Positions 55,831 to 64,000 of a DNA stretch of 64,000 nt are shown one piece after another (positions within the stretch are counted from its first letter, which is position 1; every line of letters starts with the position of its first letter). Source of the stretch: Heterodera schachtii (taxonomy: Eukaryota; Nematoda; Chromadorea; Rhabditida; Heteroderidae). The position numbers and the translations under genes are program-made. The stretch is from positions 389,286-453,285 of the forward strand of contig SIJG01000059.1 in the NCBI GenBank assembly GCA_023374025.1, read 5' to 3'. The notes under the pieces were generated by a model. It was not told the DNA's origin. It was given only the letters and a program-made list of their open reading frames with translations, and did no database searches.

Positions 55831-56945
55831 TCATTCGTCCGCTTTTTCTTCCGTTGGTGGCGAAAATGGCCTTAAATTGAGTTTTGTTTTCAATAAAATC
55901 AAATGCTGTTTGCTTCTGCTTACCCAAAACAATTTTTGCCTCCCAACAAAGCAAATTGGACATCGTTCAAATTGTCCAAATTTTCGTCGTTTTCCCACTG
56001 AATCGCAGCCGTCTCTTCAATTGGGCATCGCTTCAACAGCCAATTAAAAGTGTCTTCATTTATTAGTGTCAGCTTTTCTTTGGTCCGTTCATTCACCAAT
56101 TCAAATCGCTCAACAGTTGGCATTGTTCTCACATGATCAATTCGAATAATGTAACTGACGGAAGAAATGGCACGGAGAAATGCCTAAACAAAAAGAAAAC
56201 GCAAATCAAAGGCAATCAATCAGTCAAAATAGGGACGGCCACCTCTTTCAAATTGTTGACCCATTCAAGATTTGATCCATCAAAATAATCAAAGAAACGC
56301 AATCGCTTTGGTTGTCCTTTTTTGCTCGGCGTGTGTAACCATTTGGACAACACTTGGCCAGCAGTTGCATTTGGCCCATCATCAGCAATTACGTCGGGTA
56401 ATAGAACACCAGAATCGATTGAATTCAGATGATCAAGATCAGTGAGCAGTGTTGGTGAAATGCGGCGACGCAAATTGTCCAAATGATCGCGACCGGCAAT
56501 GCCCAAATGGCGAATATTTGGCGCAAAAATGGGCCAAATTTGACGGATAAAAACATTCCAAATTGGCTGAGTATCACTTTCATTTCCGTATGAATGCACA
56601 TACAATTTCAATTTGGTGCCCATTCTGTCCCAAATTTGCTCGTTGGAACGGAGAAATGCAATGACGGAATAGTCAATGTAGCTGAAAAGGGAACAACATA
56701 CAGAAAACTTTCTAACACACACAGAAAATGACGCATTTACTCAATCCGAAGGTTCTTAAAGCGGATTTTGTTGTGCAGCGGACGGACGGGGAAGGGAAAT
56801 TCCACAGCATTCCAACCGGCACATAGTCCTTTTGAATTGTAACTTCATTCCAAATTGTCAATTCTTTGCCATCAAAATGTTTGTCCACCAAAACATCGAA
56901 ACGGTCGGAAAGCAATGCCATTTTGAGTCCGAGTTGGGCATAACT
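55831..56945 (-). pseudogene. F-box-like subfamily A, 5' end lost at an inversion junction
   Basis: Exons 3-5 are intact and phase-compatible: 56681-56243 (DGPNATAGQVLSKWLHTP), 56183-55924 (AFLRAISSVSYIIRI), 55870-55831 (PFSPPTEEKADE). Exon 2 (about 56945-56744) keeps AQLGLKMALLSDRF but loses its first third and has an indel before FPFPVRPLHNKIRF. Immediately upstream the sequence switches to a plus-strand family leader. Confidence 0.75.
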
Positions 56946-57195
56946 TGGCGGACGGCGAAGTGTTCGCTTGGCCAACAAAATTAACAATCCAATTTTGAGG
57001 AAAATGTGAGAATTTTTTCATAAAATTTTTCTTTTTTCATGTTTCAGTTGGATTTCCAATGCTATTTGGATGGACATTTTGCCCTTCTTTGACCCTGCTC
57101 AACTCGGCCTCAAAATAGCGTTGCTTTCACCTCGTTTCAATGCGTTGGTGGACAAAGAATTGTCTGCTTTCATCTTTACTGACCGAAAGGGGTGA
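56946..57195 (+). pseudogene. F-box-like subfamily A fragment in opposite orientation
   Basis: The end of an NLS-like leader (GGCGAAGTGTTCGCTTGG to ATTTTGAGGAAAAT, donor at 57006) and exon 2 from 57048 (NAIWMDILPFFDPAQLGLKI), which runs into unrelated sequence after FNALVDKE and stops at 57195. It is head-to-head with the truncated minus-strand copy. Confidence 0.65.
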
Positions 57196-57786
57196 AAATT
57201 TTAGGAAAATTTTTGAACGCGAAAATATTGTTACTCTCAAAAGTTCAGGCGGATTTGGCTTCGGGGGGCGGGGGGGGGGGGCTTATGACATTGCCCCTTT
57301 TTTGAGCAATCGTGGAGAATATTGCCCTGAGAAAAAAAAAAATTTTCACCAATTATTTCTTGGGCTAATTAGAGGCGCTGATTTGTGAACACGACTACGA
57401 ATCTGCCATTTTTGGCTCAATTTCGAACCCGGATTCGAACATTTTAAATAAAAAAAATTCGGGACCAACATTTCTCAGACAACTGCCCTTTCTTATTTTT
57501 TGATTTTACTAATTTTTTTTATGCACATTTAAGCCGAGTGTGCAATGACATTTGGATGGATATTTTCCCATTTTTTCGTCGTCCTCAACTTGGACTCAAA
57601 ATGGCATTGCTTTCCGACCGTTTTGATGCGTTGGTGGACACGCATTTTGATGGCAAAACTGAATTGACAATTTGGAGAACAATTCGCAAGCGCGGAGGAT
57701 CAAACGCAAAACTGTTGTTTGTATTTGAATCCGTTTCCATTCTATTTAATGTCTATGTAATTAATTCATTCATTCATTGTGAGTAA
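57196..57786 (+). pseudogene. Foldback fragment and second orphan F-box exon
   Basis: 57370-57480 is a fragment of the 4400-5145 foldback family. 57545-57786 encodes NDIWMDIFPFFRRPQLGLK and DGKTELTIWRTIRKRGG, then leaves the family after SNAKLLFVFES. No leader, exon 3 or later exon is attached. Confidence 0.6.
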
Positions 57787-58005
57787 TTGTTGGTAAAATG
57801 GCTAATGATAAAACGGGAAAAGCTGGGGAATATTCGAGACGTGGCACAACAATTTTCTGCTGGACTTAGGCTGTAGACTTTTTAGTCTAACGCAATTAGG
57901 CATTATTCATGGTACGTTTTGAGTTAACCACGAATATTTAAAGGATCATGTCTCCTCACCCCGCCCTATTCAATCCTTTGAATTTCCGTGTTAAACCGGG
58001 AGACC

Positions 58006-59123
58006 CTAAAACAGGTCCTCAACAATAGGGCACCGTTTCAACAGCCAATAAATCTCTCCGTCCTTGCGAAGTGTCAACTTTTCTTGGGTCACTTCGTTCA
58101 CCAACTCAAATGGCTCAACAGTATTCATTTCGCTAGCCACTAGAAGTTTAAGCCGAACATTGTAAGCGACAGAAGTGGTGGCACGGAGAAATGTCTAAAC
58201 AAAAAGGGAGTGTAAATTAAGGGCAATTAAATTAATTAGTCAGTCGTTTACGAAAAAGTGGTCGATCACCTCCTTGAAATTGTCGATCCATCCGAGAGTA
58301 AATTTATAAAAATTAACATAGCAACGCAATTCATTCGGTTGGCCATCAGTTGTCGGTGTGTGCAACCATTTGGCCAACGCTTGGCCAGCAGTTGCATTTG
58401 GCCCATCGTCAGCAATTCCATTGGGTAACAGAAGATTTGAATCGATTGAATTCAATTGGTTGGAATCGGTGAGAATTGTCGGGGAAATGCGACTGCGCAA
58501 ATTGTCCAAATGATTGGCATTAGGAAAGCCCAAATGACGAATGTTTGTAGCAAAAATTGGCCAAATATCACGAAAAAAAACATCCAAAATGTGCTGTTTG
58601 TATTTGAAGGTGGCATACAAAGACACATCCGACTCAAATTTGGTGCCACTTCTGTTCCAAATTTGTTTGTTAGAACGGAGAAATTTTATGACGGAATGGT
58701 CAATGTACAATACCTCTGGAAAAGAATAACAAAATGAGATACACACCGAAATTTTACAAAATGTTGAATTACTCAATCCAAAGGTTCGTAAAGCGGATTT
58801 TGTTGGGCAGCGAATGGTCCGGCAACGGAAAATCCACCCATTTGCCATCAATCCGTTCAGTCAGTCTCGGTTCTGGTCCAATGCCGTCGCGAATTATCAT
58901 TTCTCTCCAAAATGTCAATTCCGTCGTTTTGCCATCAAAATGTTTGTCCACTAAAATGTCGAAACGGTCGGAAAGCAATGCCATTTTGAGTCCAAGTTGG
59001 GCACGGTCAAAAGATGGGAGAATGTCCATCCAAACGTCGCCACAAATCCAACTGAAATGCGAACGTAAAAAACGGGTAAACGAAAATTTGTAATTTTCAA
59101 AAAATTCCTTACCGTCGATTCAT
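58006..59123 (-). pseudogene. F-box-like subfamily A, damaged acceptor and truncated exon 4
   Basis: Exon 1 59123-59113 (MNRR), exon 2 59051-58773 (DRAQLGLKMALLSDRF), exon 3 about 58707-58270 (open, ATAGQALAKWLHTP), exon 4 from 58194. Compared with relatives, 7 extra bases (AGGTATT) lie between the CCAG acceptor and the GTACATTGAC start of exon 3, which shifts the frame. Exon 4 is cut after RCPIVEDLF by a stop at 58006, and no tail exon follows. A functional splice variant cannot be excluded. Confidence 0.65.
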
Positions 59124-59307
59124 TTTTGTTGTAATTTAATTAGCACGCTTTGGCCTTTCTTCAATTGATTGATGACAAATACAGAAGAAATAATTCTTTT
59201 GGAAAATTCCTTTTTAAAAAAAAAATCTTAAAATTTTATAGTCACTAAAACAAATTGAAAAACTTGAGCGGAAGAATCGGATAAATAAATGAATGCCCGG
59301 TTCGGAC

Positions 59308-59819
59308 CAGGGATGGGCGAAGCTCGGCTTGGCACTCGAAGCCGAAGCCGAAGACGAAGCCTAATTTTTTCCGAAGCACGAAGTTCGAAGTTCGAAGCCC
59401 AAAAACCGCGAAGTTTTCCTAGCTTTCGAAGCTCGAAGCACGAAGTTTTTGAAAAAGAATTTTCCTTAACAAAGACTTTTTTTTCAAAAATTTTTTTTTC
59501 CGATTTTGAGCCTATCTTTTATATTTTTTTGGAGGAGAACTGATCCAACGCAAAAATTCGAACGGATCCAAGAGCATAACCCACTGGGCACCCATGTAAT
59601 TATGATAAAAAACACAAAGTTAATAAGGATATTTAAATTAAAATGTACCATAAGCCAACATTATGGGTGTATTTTTACTTTGAAAACTCGATCTTTAGGG
59701 GTGTATTTTTCCCGAAACTTCGGGTAAATTACCCGAAGCCGAAGCTCGAAGTTCGAAGCCCAAAAACTGCGAAGTTTTCGAAGCTCGAAGCACGAAGCTC
59801 GAAGTTTCGCCCATCCCTG
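59308..59819. mobile_element. hAT-like MITE with CGAAGCTCGAAG arms
   Basis: Ends CAGGGATGGGCGAAGC and TTTCGCCCATCCCTG, flanked by a perfect 8-bp duplication GTTCGGAC (59300-59307 and 59820-59827). Both arms are arrays of GAAGCTCGAAG-like units. Non-coding centre. One of the clearest insertions in the window. Confidence 0.92.
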
Positions 59820-60560
59820 GTTCGGACTTTGGACTGTATTTTTTCAAAATCCTGATTTTTATTGGGTGCTCTGTTGCAGTTCACACGACCTTTATCCCCC
59901 AATTTTTTTTTCTTGTAAAATTTTTTATTTATTTTGCTAAGAAATTTATAAAAGAAATGTATGTACCTCATTTGCAACTGCAACAACTGAATAAAAATTA
60001 TTTTTGCTTAATTTTTGGGTTGAAAATTATGTCATAAATTTTAATTATTTCCGGTTTTTTGCCACAATTTCATCACTATTTTGGCATTTTTATTTACTAT
60101 TTTATGCAGTTAGGTAACTATTTCGAGATTTTCCCTCCAACCACCACAGATTATTCGACTTAAAAAACATTCTCAACCCGAAAAATTTGACATTTTAATT
60201 GCTTTTTACTCGTCTGGCTGTTCAGCTTTCGATGTACCAATACAGATTTGAGTCACAAATCGGTGAAAAGATGCTTTTTTCAAAGGATTCTTACAAAGGC
60301 TCAAATTTTTCGATTTTTAAGGGTGTTTTTTTAAATTCGCCAGAAAATCGACCCTTACATTTTTAAAATGATTATCACAATGAATTAATTACATACGCAT
60401 AAAATACAATGGAAATGGATGAATTTGCGATCAAACAAAAGTCAAATTGGTACATACAAACAAATTATACACACAATACAATATTGGAATGGCACAGTGC
60501 CAATATATCATTAGGGTCATTATAATCGCATCAATTAAAAATTTCTCAATTCATTTATTT
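59820..60560. other. Intergenic with repeat fragments
   Basis: 59867-59890 matches the CTATTGCAGTTCACACG MITE end. 60050-60130 matches the hAT-like family of 34287-34903 (TTTGCCACAATTTCATCACT). 60390-60500 is 3' flank of the next subfamily B gene. No gene is seen. Confidence 0.4.
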
Positions 60561-62105
60561 CTACTGCTGACCACTCGGCCCGGGAGAAGCGGCGTCGAGA
60601 AGAAGACTGAAAAACGATGTGATTTAATTGCACTTTAAGAGCATTCAATTTTGATGAGTCCAATGGCATTTTACAAGTCCAATCAAAATGAAATTTAAAA
60701 TTGTTCACCCTTCGTCAAGTCCACCGTCTCTGATCAAAAAATGAATTGGATTCTGTGGATCATCATTCAATAATTCATCCTGCACATTTCTCCATTTCAT
60801 CTCATCCCATCCAATTGGACAACGGCTGAGCACAAAACCATCTGTGTCATATTGTTCCAGTGTCAATTTCTTCACAGTCATTTCGTTGATCAGATCAAAA
60901 GGCACAACGGCGTCAATTAAAGTGGACGAAAATCTCAGGAAAATGTGGAAAGTAACTGGAGAAGAAGCATCGGAAAATGCCTAAAAAAATGGGACAAAAA
61001 TCACAAAAAAATCAATTAAATATGGGGGAATGATCCACCATTTTCAGCTGTTCAATCGTTGAAGACCATTGATCCGGTGAATTAACAGAGCATTGGAGCC
61101 ACTTCGGCATACCATCCGGATTTGGTGTGAACAGCCATTTGACCACCACTTGGCCATCCGACGCATTGGCACTGTCATCGGGCGGAAAAGCAGGGAGAAT
61201 GGCATCATTGAAAGAGACATAGCGAAGTGATGGACAATCGCTGAGAACTGACGGGGCCAATTGACGCAAACGGCGAAAAATGACAGTGTTCAATCCCATC
61301 ACATGAATGATATCATGGAGCATTGGCCAAATGTTGAGCAAAAAGTAGTCCAAAATGCGAACATTTTCAGTGCTAATGTCCAAATCGATGGCACAAATGG
61401 CAAAAATACGGCGAAAACGGCGGAGAAATGCGATGACATTGAGGTCGATGTAACTGAAAAGCAGAAATGCATACGAAAAATTCCAAATTAACTCATTTTT
61501 ACAGGATTTGAATGCCTCTAAGTCCGATGACTTTGCTGGGCAACGGATTTTGCGGGATTGGCAATGGATTTCCATCAGAATTGACAATTTGCATTTTCTT
61601 CGTGCCATTTTCTTGATTGTTCCATTGGATAAGTAATTTGTTGTTCAATTTCCATTTGCGCGTCTTGAAGTGTTCGTCAACGTAAAAGTCAAAGCGGCGG
61701 TTGATCAGTGCAATTCCAAGGCCAAGCTGAGAAGGCGCAAGAAAATCGAACACCAAAATCCCAATCAGTGCAATTCCAAGGCCAAGCTGAGAAGGCGCAA
61801 GAAAATCGAACACCAAAAGCCAACAATCGCCACAGATAAAGCTGAAAATTGAGGGATTTTTAAGAAATTTCTGTTTAATTTTATTTACATTTTTTTGCGA
61901 GGGCCTCGTTTTTTGGCATATCCAAAAAAGAACCAAAAAAGAATGGTGGCACAACAGACCAACAGAAGAATCATGGCACGCCAACTGAAAATGAATTTTA
62001 GTTTTGAAATTTTTATCTCCAAATTCCGCTGGTCAAAAATTGAGCAAAAGAAATGCCGAAAATCAGAAAAAAAGGAAAATAAACGTACAGAATTTCTGAA
62101 GACAT
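60561..62105 (-). CDS. Membrane-anchored F-box-like protein with duplicated F-box core
   Basis: Six exons: 62105-62089, 61984-61889, 61841-61503, 61453-61039, 60980-60709, 60606-60561. The total is 1185 nt, encoding 394 residues. The N-terminus MSSEILWRAM continues into a hydrophobic anchor (ILLLVCCATILFWFFFG) and KKRGPRKK. In exon 3 a 60-nt unit is perfectly repeated in tandem (about 61705-61764 and 61765-61824), so LVFDFLAPSQLGLGIALI appears twice in frame. Exon 4 carries NASDGQVVVKWLFTP. Exon 5 begins AFSDASSPVTFHIFLRFSS. The tail is LDAASPGPSGQQ. The reading frame stays open, so the duplication may be tolerated. Confidence 0.85.
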
Positions 62106-62185
62106 TTGCAGGAACAGAATGACAGGAAAATATAGGAAGAATGAATGATAGAATGGAATGAGGAGAAAAAGAAGAAAAAAGGGCA

Positions 62186-62195
62186 TTTTTATACT
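62186..62195 (-). promoter_or_regulatory. TATA region of subfamily B gene
   Basis: On the minus strand AGTATAAAAATGCCC, the same block as at 12161, about 85 bp before the start codon at 62105. Confidence 0.5.
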
Positions 62196-62201
62196 AAAAA
62201 A

Positions 62202-62286
62202 TAGATATCGGACCGGTCGGTTTTTTTCAGTTTTTTTTTTTTTCGGTTTTTAACCAAAACCGACCAACCTTCTTGTCCGGTATCTA
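62202..62286. mobile_element. 85-bp MITE in the promoter
   Basis: TAGATATCGGACCGGTCGGT at the left and the complement-like ACCGACCAACCTTCTTGTCC with GGTATCTA at the right. Flanks CTAAAAAA and CTAAAAAG suggest a target duplication with one mismatch. It lies just upstream of the TATA region of the gene starting at 62105. Confidence 0.6.
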
Positions 62287-62391
62287 CTAAAAAGCGTACA
62301 GTGCGTGGTAATTAGCGCAATTTGTTGTTTTCCATTAAATGAGAGCATCAAATCAAATTTCAATTTTTCTTTATTGTTTTCTTTTTATGGG

Positions 62392-62399
62392 TATATAAA
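62392..62399 (+). promoter_or_regulatory. TATA box of subfamily A gene
   Basis: TATATAAA in TTTTTATGGGTATATAAAGA, 46 bp before the start codon at 62438, nearly identical to 51973-51980. Confidence 0.6.
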
Positions 62400-62437
62400 G
62401 AGGTCGAAAAGACTTTTTGGAGCACAATACCGCAAAC

Positions 62438-64000
62438 ATGAATCGACGGTATTAATTTTTTTTTTTAATTACAAATTTATTTATTCTAAATATTTTTCTC
62501 ATGTTTCAGTTGGATTTGTGGCGACGTTTGGATGGACATTCTCCCATCTTTTGAACGTGTTGAACTTGGCCTCAAAATGGCATTGCTTTCCGACCGTTTT
62601 GATGCTTTGGTGGACGCGCATTTTGATGGAAAAAGCGAATTGACAATTTGGAAAGCAATTGAAATTCGCAAGGACAAAGGACCAAATGCAAACGAAAATG
62701 GACCGAAACCGAAAGTGTCTATTCGAATCGATGACAGTGAAAATTTTGTGGATTTTCCGTTGCCGGATCGTCAGCTGCCCAACAAAATCTGCTTTAAAAG
62801 CGTTCGGATTGAGTAATTTCAAACCTTTGTAATTATTAATGCATTTCATAATTCTTTAGCTACATTGACCATTCTGTGCTCACATTTCTCCGTTCCATCA
62901 AACAAATTTGGGACAGAAATGGCACCAAATTGGAATTGTTTATTGAAAATAACCAGCAACTTTGGGATGTTTTTACCACTGATATTTGGCCAATTTTTGC
63001 GACAAACATTCGTCATTTGAGCTTTTCCGCTGCCAATGACTTGGACAATTTGCGTCACCGCACTTCACCGACAATTCTCACTGATTTTGATCAATTGAAT
63101 TCAATTGATTCCGGTCATTTGTTACCCGATGGAATTGCTGACGATGGGCCAAATGCAACTGCTGGCCAGGCTTTGGCCAAATGGTTGCACACTCCGAGCA
63201 AAAATGGACAACCGAAGCGATTGTATCGCAAGAATTATTTGGGTCCACTGAATCTCGAATGGGTCAACGACTTCAAAGAGGTGTCTCGCCTTATTTTGTT
63301 AAATTGCTTTTGCTTTTACCATTTTTCGTTTAGACATTTCGCCGTGCCACCACTTCTGTCCGTTACCATATCCAACTTTTTTTTCATGAGGATACAATGC
63401 CAATTGAGCCATTTGAATTGGTGAATAAACGAACCAATGAGAAGCTGATAATGAAACAGAGCAAAGAATACAATGATTTACTGTATAATTGGCTGTTTAA
63501 ACGGTGCCCAATTGGCGAGACGGTGAGGGACAATGGAACATATCTTACTGTAAGTGTCCAAATCATTTTATAACCATTTTTATCGTGTAGAGACATATGT
63601 AATCGGTTTACTATTGTGAATTTTCGGCTTTTTTGGATCGGGCGCCAAAACTGATCAGAAAAAATTTGATCAAATAAAAATGCCAGCCCAAAATCATGTT
63701 AATTTGATTATTTTTTTCCACATTTCATTTTAATGTTCATTTATAAAATGACTTGGACATTTACAGTTTGATGTGTCCAAATTCATTAAGTGGGAAGACA
63801 GCGAAAATTTGGGTGCCAATGCCAATTTGAACCATATCCGATTTGATCTGTGGAGTTTCAGCGAATCCATTGGGTGAGCAGCAAAAACAGCAATTTTTGA
63901 TTTTATCAAAAAATTTTTTAAATTAATTTTAGGCCATTGTCGCCACCAGCGGAAGAGGAAGAAAAAGAAGAAGAAGCGGATCAAAGCAACCAAAATGTCG
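62438..64000 (+). CDS. F-box-like protein, subfamily A, extra intron, 3'-partial
   Basis: Exons 62438-62448, 62510-62812, 62860-63280, 63334-63549, 63767-63873, and a last exon from 63933 running off the window without a stop. The leader is MNRR and the core is ERVELGLKMALLSDRF. Exon 2 is 24 nt longer than in relatives (KGPNANENGPKPK insertion). Exon 3 contains DGPNATAGQALAKWLHTP. The ancestral exon 4 is divided by an additional intron (63550-63766) lying inside an inverted-repeat insertion, and about 48 nt of that insertion remain coding (VRDNGTYLTFDVSKFI). Phases stay consistent. The acidic tail starts PLSPPAEEEEKEEEAD. Confidence 0.8.
63520..63805. mobile_element. Inverted-repeat insertion that creates an intron
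   Basis: CTGTAAGTGTCCAAATCATT (63548 onward) and TTATAAAATGACTTGGACAT then TTACAG (ending 63766) are inverted repeats of about 26 bp with two differences. The left repeat supplies the GTAAGT donor and the right repeat supplies the TTTACAG acceptor. Weaker pairing extends outward to about 63520 and 63805. Relatives have no intron here. Confidence 0.65.

Noticed and set aside
1..64000. Bacterial or viral origin of the window
   Set aside because: Multiple GT-AG introns with conserved phases, a ten-exon proteasome ATPase and hAT, Mutator and LINE repeats indicate a nematode nuclear genome.

Overview
The window looks like a nuclear genome segment of a plant-parasitic cyst nematode (Heteroderidae, Globodera or Heterodera type). 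It is AT-rich. Its genes have short GT-AG introns, and most of them belong to one expanded family of intron-containing F-box-like proteins that I recall from cyst nematode gene sets. The genus is inferred from recall and was not searched. One base at 38641 is undetermined (n).

The backbone is an array of about 25 members and relics of this family on both strands. Subfamily A has five exons in its ancestral form: a leader exon, an F-box-like exon with a core like PxFDRxQLGLKMALLSDRF, a large exon with DGPNATAGQALSKWLHTP, an exon starting AFLRATTS, and a short tail exon. Subfamily B has six exons and the variant core DFLAPSQLGLEIALISRRF. I traced exons by hand from splice signals and checked that spliced lengths are multiples of three. 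Subfamily A members that read through are at 2380-4290(-), 6105-7984(+), 10113-11974(-), 18187-19642(-), 44574-45811(-), 52018-53295(+) and 62438->64000(+). Subfamily B members that read through are at 12259-13776(+), 23751-25450(+) and 60561-62105(-). The others are truncated, frameshifted or reduced to single exons. The same body carries three kinds of N-terminus: a basic NLS-like exon, a 3-4 residue mini-exon, or a membrane-anchor exon pair.

Three unrelated host genes sit inside the array. One is a ten-exon 26S proteasome ATPase (RPT5 type, 28622-30396 -). One is a lysine/arginine-rich AT-hook protein (33183-34231 -). One is an unrecognised multi-pass membrane protein (20200-about 21535 -). 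They show that the array lies in ordinary gene-bearing DNA.

The rest is dense non-autonomous DNA transposon material. hAT-like MITEs with 8-bp target duplications are at 15208-16181, 34287-34903, 46174-46650 and 59308-59819. A Mutator-like element with FLYWCH and transposase relics lies at about 46010-49005, with a shorter relative at 21744-22995. Many foldback repeats and two LINE reverse-transcriptase fragments are also present. Several MITEs share one internal core but have unrelated terminal tandem arrays. The final F-box gene appears to have gained an intron from an inverted-repeat insertion. Segmental duplication (2225-4310 and 9925-11995), exon loss and transposon insertion together explain the mix of live genes and relics.
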